DNA from: Stramonita haemastoma
Taxonomy: Eukaryota; Mollusca; Gastropoda; Neogastropoda; Muricidae
DNA length: 52,212 nucleotides
Reading direction: 5' to 3'
NCBI GenBank assembly: GCA_030674155.1
Contig: CM060323.1
Coordinates: 51,532,325 to 51,584,536, forward strand
Part shown: in pieces, positions 1-13,419 of the stretch
Layout: each line of letters starts with the position of its first letter
How positions within the stretch are numbered: the first letter of the stretch is position 1
Made by a program: the position numbers and the translations under genes
The notes under the pieces: generated by a model
Seen by the model: only the letters and a program-made list of their open reading frames with translations
Databases searched by the model: none
Told to the model about the DNA's origin: nothing

Positions 1-184
1 ACAAGAAAAGAATATTTTTTTAAAGAGAGAAAAAAAAATAATAGAAAAGACCACCCCAAAAAATAAAAAGAGAAAAAAAATGAAAAAAAAAGAAGTAGAA
101 AAAAGAAAAGCCCTCCTTTACCCAGCTAATAAGCATATAAGGCATGTGAAAAATGTATATCAGGTGTTTTATGCGTTCTTTGCA

Positions 185-215
<31 letters not shown>

Positions 216-499
216 TGTGTGTGAGGGGGGGGGGGTTCTTTTTCAATTGTTTGGAATGGTTTTTTTTTTGCTTGTTTGTTGAATTTATAGAATTATAATG
301 TTGGTGTTTTGTGTAGTAATTATCCAAGTTTCTGTAAATTGCATGTTGCTATCCAGTGTTGACATTGTTTACAAACTGTGGGAGCCCATGTGAGAGTGTT
401 GATGATCTGAGGTGATGCTGTTGGCTATTTACATAACATATTGTGGTTATTGTGATATTATGTTCAAAGGAAAAATGTCACTGTTGCTGCAGTTAGCAG

Positions 500-790
500 T
501 TGTAGATGTCACAAGAGTAGTATCAGTAAAAGTATTAGAAGTAGTGGTAGTAGTAATAGTAACTGTGGTAGCAGTAGTAGCAGTAATAGTAACAGTGGTA
601 ACAGTAATACTAATAGTAGAAGTGGTAATAGTGACAGTGGTAGCAGTAGTAGAAGTAACAGTAGTAGTAGTAGAAGTCACTATACTATTAGTAGTATCAG
701 TAGTAGTAGCAGTAACAGTAGTGGCAGTATTAGTAATAGTAGTATTAGAAGTAGTAGTAGTAGTAGTAATGATAATAGTGATAATAGTAT
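500..790. repeat. Degenerate (GTA)n trinucleotide tract
   Basis: About 290 bp of imperfect GTA/ATA/GCA triplets (tagtagtagcagtaacagta style). Because the period is three, all frames stay open and produce false Val- or Thr-rich ORFs. Confidence 0.9.
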
Positions 791-867
791 TGTATTGATT
801 TAGAATTATGTCACTGTGCGTAATATTTAGTTCTTAGATATTATGTTAACATCCTGATTTAATCCTG

Positions 868-879
868 GTGTGCGTGTGC

Positions 880-935
<56 letters not shown>

Positions 936-952
936 TGTGTGTGTGTGTGTGC
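868..952. repeat. (TG)n microsatellite
   Basis: About 85 bp of TG dinucleotides with a few interruptions. The rest of 1-500 and 953-1357 is AT-rich sequence in which I see no gene. Confidence 0.95.
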
Positions 953-1357
953 TCATCAGAAAAAAGGCATATTTTATGGAACTTAGTTTATTATGACTTT
1001 TTTTTTTTATGGAAAACTACATGTTTTCATCACTTTGTTTCGGTAATAATAGATATGAGTTGTAATGTATAGCACCTTCTTAACACAACAGATTTCTTGG
1101 TTTTAAAGTTGGGCTGCTGGTCTAAGTTAGGGGATATCACCACAATGCTTGTCACCCTGTTTCTTTCCCAGTCTGCACACATACACATTTGTTGGCCATG
1201 CCAGTGGCAGTGGGTTTTGCTGTGCAGTTTCCATTTATCAAGCAGCTAACTATGCACACAGTAGTCACTGTCTAAACATGCTTTGAAATGTCTGGAAATA
1301 AAGAAATCAGAAACCATGAAGAACTTGTATGAAATTATCAAACTCTCCCAGACACAG

Positions 1358-1832
1358 TATAATGTGTAGTGCAGTGGTATAGATCTTGGCATGCTTTTCC
1401 CCCATCAGACTGCTCATTATATGTTCAGAATTTGAAATATAATGGAATCAGGAAGGTAACCATAGGTAATGTTTTATCAAATTGATAATGAATTCCTTTA
1501 TTGGATTTATCCCCGTGGGACTCCCGGGGAATGCTTGCAAAGCAAGCATTACAAGAATAGGGTCCCTGCCCGCCAGCCAGGCATGTCGTAAGAGGCGACT
1601 AAGGTGGCACCACTCCCCCAGGTAGGGGGTTGGACACAGGGCTAACAACCCCGTTCTGTAAAAAAAAGATTGTTACAGAAACAGCAACAAAGAATTATTG
1701 GATTTAGGGAGATAATGTTTTATCAATTTGAAATCGAGTTCATCTGTGGGAATCAGGGAAATAACACTAGGTAAAAATCAAAACTGAATTCATTTGTCTC
1801 TTTTGTACTGAAATCAGCTTGTGAACAGATGG
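1358..1832 (+). repeat. Duplicated block, copy A (carries the insertion)
   Basis: Outside the 185-bp insert, this matches 3240-3518 almost base for base (cagtggtatagatctt to tgtgaacagatg). The copies are about 1.9 kb apart in direct orientation. Confidence 0.85.
1510..1694 (+). mobile_element. Retroposed insertion with 12-bp target-site duplication
   Basis: 185 bp is flanked by TTATTGGATTTA at 1498-1509 and 1695-1706. The paralogous copy at 3246-3518 has the same site once, uninterrupted. The insert contains cgtaagaggcgactaaggtg, a motif I associate with 5' regions of invertebrate non-LTR elements, and ends in an A-rich stretch. The class is uncertain; the insertion itself is clear. Confidence 0.8.
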
Positions 1833-1839
1833 GATTAGG

Positions 1840-1873
1840 CACACACACACCAACACCACACACACACACACCA

Positions 1874-1914
<41 letters not shown>

Positions 1915-1962
1915 AAGACACATACCCGGGCACACACATACAAATTATGCACATACACAAGC
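1840..1962. repeat. (CA)n microsatellite
   Basis: Interrupted CA dinucleotides with CACC variants. Confidence 0.9.
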
Positions 1963-2100
1963 ACGCCCGTGTGCACATGTGGAAAAAAAAACAACAACAG
2001 GGCTTTGGCATCTCGAGTCACACTGAAGCGTATTTTAACATAACATTGTAAAAAGCCACTTTTTGCTGTGGATGAGTAGAGGGAATTGAAAGAGTAGGTT

Positions 2101-2153
2101 TAAAAAAAAAAAAAAAAAATTAATTTTTTTTTTTTTGGGGGGGGGGGGGGGGG
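2101..2153. repeat. Compound A/T/G homopolymer tract
   Basis: A run of As, then Ts, then about 19 Gs. The neighbours ttgaaagagta occur on both sides (about 2088-2098 and 2155-2165). Confidence 0.9.
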
Positions 2154-2262
2154 ATTGAAAGAGTAAACAATTTCTACAGGAGTGATACTTTTGTCACTGT
2201 TGTCTGCACTTGGTCACTGACTGGCATTGTGTTGGAGGGATGTCGTCGTTCTGGCACTGATG

Positions 2263-2275
2263 GTACACACACACA

Positions 2276-2334
<59 letters not shown>

Positions 2335-2336
2335 AA
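2263..2336. repeat. (CA)n microsatellite
   Basis: About 70 bp of CA. Flanks at about 2395-2462 and 2589-2653 (cagctgcagatg ... tcttagggctggttctgtg) form a degenerate direct repeat of about 190-bp period. Confidence 0.85.
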
Positions 2337-2851
2337 ACCATGCTCACAAACAAACACACACAAAAATAGCACACACAACCATTTCAATAGAACACAGACC
2401 AACTGCAGATGTTTGGTATTCTGAAAAGACTGCTGTCTTCTTAGAGTTGGTTCTGTGACAAGCAGGCATACAGACATCATGAGCACACACACACCCACAC
2501 TCTCTCCACCCCATTCCCCTTCCCCATTCCCCCCTCCCCCCTCTCTGTCTGTCTTAGACTTAGGCTTATAATTATATGGTGGGACATAGACCAGCTGCAG
2601 ATGCTATGGCATTGTGAACAGACTGCTGCCTTCTTAGGGCTGGTTCTGTGGCAGGGCGCGTGAGTGTTCTGCAAGATGGAGACGGTGGGTGACTCCTGGT
2701 AGTTCAGACATGGGCATCACACAGTGACAGGACGGACTTGATGTCTGTCTTACTGTCACAGCAGCCTGTGCTCAGTCTTGCTGGTCAGGGGTTGGAGGAG
2801 GGCTTGGGGACCAGCAAGGCCACATGAGCGGGCAGACCAGCCTGAAAGTCA

Positions 2852-2958
2852 CAACCACACCACACACACCAACCACACAACCACACACACACACCACACA
2901 CACACACACACCACACCACACCACACCACACCACACCACACACCACACACTCAACACA
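2852..2958. repeat. (CACAC)n/(CA)n satellite
   Basis: Alternating CACAC pentamers and CA dinucleotides over about 105 bp. Confidence 0.9.
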
Positions 2959-3239
2959 CTGTAGTGGGAATAGCCTGCATGAGAGCAGTGCTGCCCTGTT
3001 CAGGTGGTCAGGTGTGATGATCCCATAGGACGCCAGGGGTGAGGATCCCCATCGTTCTCTCCTTTTCCACATTTCATTTTTTTTTATCAATAATGATGCA
3101 TGCACACTGTAGCTCTTTTCTCAGTGTCAGAACCACACCGGCATCAACTTCAGCACAAGGTTGAAGTATCAGTGACAGAAGGCTGCACACTAGGGTAGCT
3201 TAGAAGTGAAGTTTGGGGAGCAATTAGTTAAAATTAGTT

Positions 3240-3518
3240 TAGTGTATGCAGTGGTATAGATCTTATCATGTTTTTTTCCCATCAGACTGCTTATTATATG
3301 GTGTTCAGAATTTGAAATTTAATGGATTCAAGAAGGTAACCATAGGTAATGTTTTATTAATTAAATTGATAATGAATTCCTTTATTGGATTTAGGGAGAT
3401 AATGTTTTATCAATTTGAAATTGAGTTCATCTGTGGGAATCGGGTAAATAACACTAGATAAAATCAAAACTGAATTCATTTGTCTCTTCTGTACTGAAAT
3501 CGGCTTGTGAACAGATGA
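3240..3518 (+). repeat. Duplicated block, copy B (empty site)
   Basis: Direct repeat of 1358-1832 without the insertion. It includes tttattggatttagggag, the intact target. Confidence 0.85.
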
Positions 3519-3576
3519 GGAATCTTATCAGTTTAAGTGTTGTGGCAGATAAGTTTTGTTAGTAATGTATGAACTA

Positions 3577-3598
3577 GGGGGGGGGGGGGGGGGGGGGG
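3577..3598 (+). repeat. (G)22 homopolymer
   Basis: Uninterrupted run of 22 Gs. Confidence 0.95.
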
Positions 3599-3998
3599 TT
3601 AGAGGCAACAAGAGAGCACTGATCAAGTACATAATATATGTATCATTGTTTATATTTGTGTGTTTTGTGTATTCATTTTTGTAAAAGCATCATTAAATGG
3701 TGACCAGCACTTACATGTCGTTATTTTTGTGGGATTTTTTTTTTTTTTTTAATTCATTCTGTAAAACATTTTGATTGGTGATCCACCCTTTTTTTTTTTT
3801 TTTTTTTTTTTTTAGAATATGCTTCATTAATTTTTTTTAACTTGCATATTGACTAGATAGGTAACTTGTCCATCAGTGTCTTTCTGTCACTATCTGTAGG
3901 GGTTGTACAAATATGAACTGTTGATCCAAGTCCTGTGGTCTGTTAACAGGGATGTGTTAGAAGTTGCTTTCTCTCGAGGGCTTTATAAGCCAAGCCAG

Positions 3999-4136
3999 TG
4001 TCCTGCCTTATGGCATGTGATTAGTAGTACTTACTGTGTGGAGGCGGGTCCTGCTTAGGCATGTGAATTAGTGTATTACTGTGTGGTGTGTCCTGCCTAT
4101 GGCATGTGATTTAGTACTTACTGTGTGGAGCTGTGT
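3999..4136 (+). repeat. Three tandem units of about 45-50 bp
   Basis: Three degenerate copies of a unit running from gtcctgccttatggcatgtg to tacttactgtgtgga. Confidence 0.75.
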
Positions 4137-4689
4137 CGTGTTCAGCATGGAAATCTTGTTTCACAGGATTTCTCTGTCTTGTCATAAAGTTTGGTTTCTT
4201 GGTCAGATTTTTTTTCTTTTACTTTCCAAGATTCTGCACTCACAGTTATATTCTAGAATGGGAGATGTACATATATCTATGTGTATATGGATGTAATTTT
4301 AGGTAAGAGTGCTACATCTTGGGGTCAGTGCGTGATATAAAATGAATCAGAGTAAAGAGAAAGGTGATTCTTAAAATATTTATAAAAAAGAAAAAAAAAA
4401 AAAAAGGTGGTTCTTGAACTCAACTGAATGGAACAATTAAAACTTTTCATTCAAAAGTAAATCTTTTTGCATAAAAGACTGGATAGAAGACTAGAAGGAA
4501 GGAAGTCAAGTATCAGTTTGACAAGGAGTGCCATAAACTTAAGTTGCTCAGGGCTTTCATCATTTCCAGCTTGCTTTTCAAGAGGAAAGTTGGACCTTGA
4601 CTGCAGAACTGGAAAAGAAAATCCAACACTTTCAAATGAAATCATTCAGAAGGTTCTACACATATTCTAGCAAGACCACAGAAACCAAG

Positions 4690-4965
4690 GAGTCTGTGTG
4701 GCAAGAGGTGATCATGAAAGCTGGGCTACAGGAAACCCTTTCTTTTTGTAAAGAGAAGGAAGCTGGTGATGTTTAGTCACGTCATATGGCTGTATCGCCA
4801 ATGCTACCCTGCAGAGGACATGTGAAGGAGGAAGATGCAGGACGAATGAAGATCAAAGGATTGGACTGGTTTTGACAAGGCAGTGTTCCTGCTAAAGGCT
4901 GCAGACAGACCAGCCTGGAGAGAATGGTCAACTACAAAGAACAGGGTCAACAAATGTTCTCAAGT
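4690..4965 (+). mobile_element. Non-LTR retrotransposon 3' fragment (after the reverse transcriptase)
   Basis: Broken reading from 4751 gives KRRKLVMFSHVIWL, then stops, then SKDWTGF and KAADRPAWREWS. This is the conserved C-terminal tail of a LINE family whose proteins end RRKL..F.H.....W and ....DR..WR. It has internal stops and no 5' part, so it is a dead, truncated copy. Confidence 0.7.
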
Positions 4966-5374
4966 TTTTGCTTACAGAAGTGGAAGATACAAGTACTTGG
5001 CAAGATGAAAGAGATGATTATAGATGAACAGTAAATGTGCGGCACAGAATGGCAGCTGAGATAGGCTACAGAACCCTGGCAGACTGTGAACCAGATGGGA
5101 TTGATGACATGGAGAAATTCACAAGTGTGATATAGCACAAGGCAGCATGTGTCAGGAACTGACAGGCTGCTATGGAGGGCTGCATCCTGCAGAGGATGAA
5201 TGACACTGGGGGCTCAAGACACTGATTTTAGTGGATAATATGTACAAGTTGCTGTATGTGGGCAGCATATAGAAAGCAGGAAAGAAGGGTGTGGGGTGTG
5301 ATGATATATTGATTACGTGGCAAGATTTGACTTTAACATGGGTTTTGTTTTCTTGTTTCAGGTACAGCAGCGAG

Positions 5375-5795
5375 AGGGAAGGCAGCAAGACAGATAAAAC
5401 ATTCACCTGCTTAACAAGTAAACCATGAGGTTCTGAGTTCGATTCCTGGCCTTGCCGTTTTTTTCCAGTTTGATAAGAAAATCAAACTGAATGTCAGAGC
5501 CCTTCCGATGAGACTATAAACCAAGGTCCCATGTGCAAGTGCATTCAGAACATCTTGGGCACAAGCTTGTTCCACCTTTAGAAGAGTAGGCCATTTCATG
5601 TTGTTTGGAACAGATCTTATGAATTACATGCACACAGGTGTTGTGATTAAAACGCCATCTCCGAAGTCAGAATGCAGCTATCCAGATAGGGGGGGGGGGG
5701 GGATACAAACAGTTGCACACACAAAAATCTCACCAATTGGTGAATGAACCTTGAAGCACTAGCTGAATAAAAAAAAAAAAATAAAAAAAAAAAAA
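5375..5795 (+). mobile_element. tRNA-derived SINE, near full length
   Basis: A tRNA-like head includes a B-box-like gagttcgattcctgg at 5436-5450. The body carries ctataaaccaaggtcccatg, agaacatcttgggcac and agagtaggcc. The 3' module is cagaatgcagct ... aaaaatctcacca ... ccttgaagcact, ending in an A-rich tail at 5766-5803. The same modules recur at about ten places in this window. Confidence 0.7.
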
Positions 5796-6519
5796 AGAAA
5801 AAAGATGCAGCAGCAGCCAAAAGCACAGAGTACGTTGGAACCACCTGGAGGAGCTGTGTTGGCACCTCTCTCCATTGTAATGTCCCTGACCTGGACTGGC
5901 TGTGCAGGCAGACTTGTCTTGTGAATTTTTTTTTCTGATGTTTTTAGCCCCATTTTCTTTTTTTGACTGTCCACTCTGTTCCCTCCCTGACCCCTTCCTC
6001 ACTACCTATGACTTAAGTTTTGTCCAGAATCATTGATCTTGGTACGTGATGCACCACTGTAGCTGGCTTCTTGCTATAAGCATGTAGCCAAGCCATTGTA
6101 ACTGACTGCTGCTTACTATCAACATACAACCACATATCACTAGTTTGCTTCCTACCATTGACACAGGACTGCACCATTAGTTTGCTGCGCCTGTCTGTCA
6201 ACACAATGCCATACCACTGTTGTTTATTGCAATTCACTGTCTGTAGAAACTGTCCGTAGAATCATGATATACTCTCCCTGCTCTTTTAGTTTTTTTTGTT
6301 GTTGTTGTTTTTTTATCCTGGGGGGAGGGGGGGGGGGGGAGTATGGGGAGATGGTACATGGTCTTTACAGGCAATGCCTGAGAACTAGTATTTGCAGTGT
6401 ATTTCTGTGGGTCTTTTTTCTTCTTTTTCAGGTCTGCAGTGATGACTGGTGTCCCTGTATCCACTGTGTGGCTTGGTAGTGATCTGTAAGCAGTGAGTAG
6501 AGGTAGGGGTGTGTGTGTG

Positions 6520-6728
6520 TCATTTGTTAGTGTATAGGTGTGGGTCAGTATGTTTTGTTTTATTGTTGGTGTGTAGGTGTGGGTCAGTATGTTTTGTCTT
6601 AATATTGTTGGTGTATAGGTGTGGGTCAGTATGTTTTGTCTTATTGTTGGTGTATAGGTGTGGGTCAGTATGTTTTGTCATATTGTTGGTGTACAGGTGT
6701 AGATCAGTATGTTGTGTATAGGTGTGCA
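6520..6728 (+). repeat. Tandem repeat of about 40-45 bp, five units
   Basis: Units of gtataggtgtgggtcagtat plus gttttgtyttattgttggt. The repetitive ORFs on both strands here (Cys- or Thr-rich) are by-products. Confidence 0.85.
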
Positions 6729-7450
6729 TTATTATGTTTTTGTCACATTCTAAATGTAGTTGTCAGCATTTTGTCACACAGGGCTGTAAGAAGGTACCCT
6801 CAGGAATTGAGACCAGAGGAAATAAAGTTGGGGGGGGGGGGGGGGGGGTTATACTTTGATCTTTATCTTCCATTAGAATACAGTTTAACTTTTTTTTTTT
6901 TTTTACTTTTTCCCCCAGTTTTGCTAAGGTTTTGCCACATAATGAATATTGTATATGCTATACCACAACTGCAAAGAAATTAGACATAAATATGTTTGAC
7001 TGCACAAAGGTTATTACCACCAGAGACAAGTTAAAGGTTTGGACACTACATAAAGGATCATTGCATATAATGCTTTTCTACAGTTGTGAAGAAATAGGTG
7101 CTTGTTTTTTACACAGGGAGTTTAGTCCCAAAGAAAAAGAAATCAGGTTTGTTTTGGATCGACATAGTGATCAAGTGATCGTGATTGAAAACAGCTGAAA
7201 AGAATTTTTGGGATGAGCTATAAGATTTGAAAAAAAAAAAAAAATAGGAAAGGGGAGGGTGCTTGGATAAAGGTAAGGTGAAGAAAGTGTGTGTGTTGGG
7301 GGAGGGGGGGTGGGGTTGGGGGGCAAACATGTGCTGCAAACATTACTGTAGACATTATGTTGACATTTATTTCTGTGTTTTCAGAGTTGATGTATGGAGG
7401 CAGCATTTAACATCGGAGAACAGTCAGGATTCTGGCTTTTGTAAGTACTC

Positions 7451-7451
<1 letters not shown>

Positions 7452-7502
<51 letters not shown>

Positions 7503-7514
7503 TGTGTGTGTGTC
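7452..7514. repeat. (TG)n microsatellite
   Basis: About 60 bp of TG, directly abutting the (TTTGA)n tail of the minus-strand LINE. Confidence 0.9.
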
Positions 7515-9612
<2,098 letters not shown>

Positions 9613-9712
9613 NNNNNNNNNNNNNNNNNNNNNNNNNNNNNNNNNNNNNNNNNNNNNNNNNNNNNNNNNNNNNNNNNNNNNNNNNNNNNNNNNNNNNNNN
9701 NNNNNNNNNNNN
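9613..9712. other. Assembly gap (100 N)
   Basis: Exactly 100 Ns, a conventional placeholder of unknown length. It has LINE on its left and SINE on its right. Confidence 0.99.
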
Positions 9713-9885
9713 CCAGAACACCTTGCGCACACGTTAAATCCTGTTAAGCTTGTCCTAAGAGTAGGCCATAGTATGCTGGTGGGAACAGATGAAAAAGATT
9801 TACAAAAATGCATACACATGGAGACTGGATGAAAAAAAGCACATGAGTGCTTATTCCATTATCCTCAATATAAAAGAATAAAATA
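9713..9885 (+). mobile_element. SINE 3' portion
   Basis: It contains accttgcgcacacgttaaat, agagtaggccatagtatgct, tttacaaaaatgcatacaca and attccattatcctcaatata, ending in (AATA)n. It is homologous to the minus-strand copy at 12470-12716. The head is lost in the gap. Confidence 0.7.
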
Positions 9886-10080
9886 AATAAATGAATAAAA
9901 ATGATCATTTTTCACCTGTGTTGATATTCATTCTTATTGAACCAAACCCCAAAATAAGCATGTACTTTGCATGGCATAAAAGAAATGAAGAACCTGGTTT
10001 TGTTTGGTTTTTTGTTTTTGCTTTTTTTGGGGGGGGGTGGGGGGGTGGATTTATTTTTGTGGGGTGTTCCTTTTGCTGAG

Positions 10081-10486
10081 GGTTCTGAGGTTTACCAACG
10101 GTGAGGTTTTGCATATGCAACTGTTTTTACCCCCATTACTTTTAAGGTAGCCGCATTCCTACTTAGGGGATGGTGTTTCTATACATGATACCTATGTACA
10201 ACACCTTTTAAGATTTTGTCATTCATTCTGCCAACATGAATAATTTAACCTACTCTTCCAAAAGGCGGAACATATTTTTGGTGTGTGTGCAAGATGTTCT
10301 GCATGATTTTGCACATAGGAACTCAGTTTATAGTTTTATCCAAAGGACTTTTGGGGGAGTCGAATCGTTACTTAAGTTACTCCAGGGGAAAAAATTCCCT
10401 GGAACAGGCACCTCAGTTGTGGCTTGATCCTGGGCTGTTAGACCATGAGTGCAATGCTCTAACCACTAAGCTATCCCCCCCCCCCC
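10081..10486 (-). mobile_element. tRNA-derived SINE, near full length
   Basis: On the minus strand a tRNA-like head (gatagcttagtggttagagc, B-box-like region ggatcaag) leads into the same body as 5375-5795 (aactataaactgagttccta, gaacatcttgcac) and the 3' module ggaatgcggctacc ... cctcaccgttggtaaacctc. Confidence 0.7.
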
Positions 10487-10512
10487 TAATTTTGTTATAT
10501 GTATAAACACGT

Positions 10513-10857
10513 TTACCTATCATCTGCTTCAAGTGCAAGTGGTTCTGAACAATCAGTTCTAAATGAAATTACATTTTTTGGATTTGTACTTATAAAAATG
10601 ACATGATCAAGACAAGTGATCATTGTTTGATTTCCACATTTGTGGACATTTTGTCTCAAGTGCAGCATTCTTTTGCTGACTAAATAGGTAGATGTGGCAG
10701 CCAAGTTTATTAAGAGACTGTTGTGAACTTCATTGATGTTTGTTTTGTATGAAACAGTCAAACCAATACTAGTGTAAACATAGCATAAAAAGTTTGACAG
10801 TAACTCAGAAATATGCCCAAAGTATTGTAAGGGAACTATCTCTCCTTTCACACACAC
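10513..10857 (-). CDS. Unrecognised ORF ending at a splice donor (candidate orphan exon)
   Basis: On the minus strand this is 114 codons of balanced, non-repetitive composition (motifs FGHISELLSNFL, INEVHNSLLINLAATSTYLV, DHVIFISTNPKNV). It ends at gatgatag|GTAAAC, a good donor in phase 2. I do not recognise the protein. A SINE lies directly downstream and I found no partner exon. ORFs of this length are expected by chance a few times in a window this size, so it may be nothing. Confidence 0.2.
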   Translation of the reverse strand: MCVKGEIVPLQYFGHISELLSNFLCYVYTSIGLTVSYKTNINEVHNSLLINLAATSTYLVSKRMLHLRQNVHKCGNQTMITCLDHVIFISTNPKNVISFRTDCSEPLALEADDR

Positions 10858-12035
10858 AATTATTAATCTGCATTATTATTTAAAAAAAGATTTAAAAAAA
10901 AGAGAGATCTTCATGAGTTATTAGTTTATTGCCAAATCGAGTAAATAGTCCAGATACTTGCCTGTCCAAAAACAAATTGGATAATACAAACCTCTATTGT
11001 AATCGTCTGTGAGTAGATTTGAAACTCCCCCCCCCCCTCCCACACACCACACCCACACACACACACACCACACACACCAACACACACACACACACACACA
11101 CAACACATTCACATGAAGCAACGCATATATATAACAATTTACTTTTGGGTGGCAATCAATGATAGAATTAGCACATGTAGGCTACAAATGTAATACTACA
11201 AGAATCACACACATGAATGTCTTAAAAATCTCCTTGAAAAAGTGTTTGAAATTTATACTGAGAGGTCTGTATGACCCTATGCATGTCTAATGGTCAGTTT
11301 TTATTTCGTGAGAAAGTTTGTCTACATTACCAAAAAAAAAAAAAAAAAAGCTTCAGTTCAAGAGGCTGGTCCCCTGACTCCAAGTTTTTAGGAGGGGAGG
11401 GGTCACACCTCGCCCTTAATCATCCACTGTCATATTCCAGATTTTGACTCTAAAAGGTTGATTGCTTTGCTCTGTTATTTGTATAGGGCATATTTCAGGT
11501 ATACACTTTTAGCCCAAGACATCTTTGTGTGCTATGATTATTTGATAAAGATGCATGTTGTGCTGCTATGGTTAAAAAGTTCAGTATTGGAAAGAAAAAA
11601 AAAGAGGAAAATTACCCTGCACTGATATATAGCATCATGTAGAGACTGACTAATGTGGTAGTAATGTGGGCAGTGTTAAAATTAGGACTGATGTATGTCA
11701 CTGATAAAAAACTGTACCTGTGTTAAATCAAGACTGATGGTTCTGTGTGCAGATGGTGTTTGTTCATGATGGAAGAAATAACAGCACACTGCAGTATCAC
11801 ACTGGATTAGAGATTGTATAAAAAAAAACCACATCATCTGGACAGTTGTGAACAACACAAATAACTTCTATTGAGACATTGGAAATAAGTTGAGGCAAGG
11901 ATTGAGGGGATTTTTGGGTGAATTGGGGGGCATTTTTATGAAGTAGTTTTTGGATTGTGAGACATTGAAGTAGTAGTTTTTGGATGGCTCTGGTTTCAGC
12001 ATGGGTTGAAGTTCATGAAGTAGTCCTTTACTATT
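10858..12035. other. Intergenic stretch, no gene seen
   Basis: AT-rich unique-looking sequence with a (CA)n tract at 11041-11103 next to a C run and an A run at about 11330-11349. No coding or RNA feature could be supported. Confidence 0.6.
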
Positions 12036-12405
12036 TTCTTGGCCAGAGCTCCAAGGTTTAACTGTGATAAGATTATGTGTATGCAACTATTTTTGCCCAC
12101 AATGGAGGTTTTCGCACTATAACTTCAGGGATGTATGCTGAGTGAAGTATGTTTGTGTTTTTGTAATCCAATAAATGCGACATGTATTATGGGATCTTTA
12201 ACATGCACATTTGGGCTTCTGCATGTGTAAATACATGAAGGAAATTAAGGCATTCGCACGTCTGCATTTAGTTGTTCTGGGAGATTGTAAAAATCCTGAC
12301 CCTTAAAATTTACCAGACACAGCCAAGATTTGAACCCATGACAAAGACTTCATGGATCCATGGAATAGAATGATCTTAACCATTTGGCAAAGGGTCAATC
12401 GGGTA
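12036..12405 (-). mobile_element. SINE of a second type (tRNA-like head plus conserved core)
   Basis: On the minus strand a tRNA-like head with atgggttcaaatcttggc leads into gttaaagatcccataataca and ends with a module shared with the other SINE (gttatagtgcgaaaacctcc, ttgcatacac, ccttggagctctggcc). The core with gttaaagatcc is one I associate with widespread molluscan SINEs. Confidence 0.6.
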
Positions 12406-12469
12406 TTTCCAAATTCACCATTGACCAATTGAAGTAGAATTTTGGATGTTTTCAATTCTAGCATTTTTT

Positions 12470-12725
12470 TATTTTTTTTTATTCTTTTATATTGAGGATA
12501 ATGGAATAAGTACTCCTGTGCTTTTTTACATCATGTCCCTGTGTGTATGCAGTTTTTGTAAATCATGTCATCTGTTCCCACCGGCACATGATGGCCTACT
12601 CTTATGAAAAGCGGAACAGGATTTAAAGTGTGCGCAAGATGTTCTGTGTGCGTTTGCACATGGGGCCTACGGTTTATAGTCTTATCCAAAGGATGAGCAT
12701 ACATCCCTAAAGTCATAATGCAACT
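12470..12725 (-). mobile_element. SINE body and 3' end
   Basis: On the minus strand it reads actataaaccgtaggcccca, gaacatcttgcgcacacttt, gttccgcttttcataagagt, and attccattatcctcaatata. It is a close relative of 9713-9885. Confidence 0.7.
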
Positions 12726-13099
12726 ACCTTCATTGTGGGCATTGGTCTAATGAGTAGTATTTTGCATGGTTGTAATTTCCATTTTGAGATTGTGAAATAT
12801 GATTTTTGATGTTTTAATTTATACACCAGTTTATGAATTAGCATTTGGGATATTTTGATCTTCACACCATGAACTGTGTATTTTGAATTTTGTAATGTTA
12901 GCAAAGGGATAATGTAGAAGTATCCTGGATGGCTTTATTTTGATACTAGGATGATGTTGAAGTTTTTTTGGATGGTTTTGATTTGAGCTTTGGGATAATG
13001 TAGTATTTGAATGATGTGAACTTACTGAAATCACAGTGAAATTGTACTTTTCCCTTCCCCCCCTCGTGTACTGAATTAAAACCATCCAAAATGCTTAGT

Positions 13100-13405
13100 T
13101 ACAACCACAGTAGATCGGTGGTCTAGAGGTTGCTGAGATAATAAACCGAGGTCCCGTGTGTTACACATCATTATTTAGTGCACGTTAAAAAAAATCCACA
13201 GCAACAAGAGGGTTGTCCCTGGCAAAATTCTGTAGAAGAAAGCCACTCTGATAGGGAAAGAAATACAGTTGCAGACAGGAAAAAGAAAAAATAATGATGG
13301 GTGGCACTGCACTTGTGGCGATACGCTCTCCCCGGGGAGAGCAGCCCAATTTCATGCAGAAAAATCTGCTGTGACATTAAGTGGTATAAAATAACATAAA
13401 AATAA
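13100..13405 (+). mobile_element. SINE (tRNA-like start, poly-repeat tail)
   Basis: It starts agatcggtggtctagaggtt (A-box-like) and continues ataaaccgaggtcccgtgtg, cacgttaaaaaaaatccaca, cgatacgctctccccgggga and aaaaatctgctgtgacatta. It ends in (ATAAA)-type repeats. This looks like a common molluscan SINE; the family name is not claimed. Confidence 0.65.
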
Positions 13406-13419
13406 GATAATATTCCTAT

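Noticed and set aside
412..798. 128-aa Val-rich and antisense Thr-rich ORFs
   Set aside because: Translations of the imperfect (GTA)n tract; a period-3 repeat keeps frames open.
6932..7198. 88-aa plus-strand ORF with normal composition
   Set aside because: No family recognised, no credible splice sites and no conserved neighbour; weaker than the orphan ORF near 10.5 kb.
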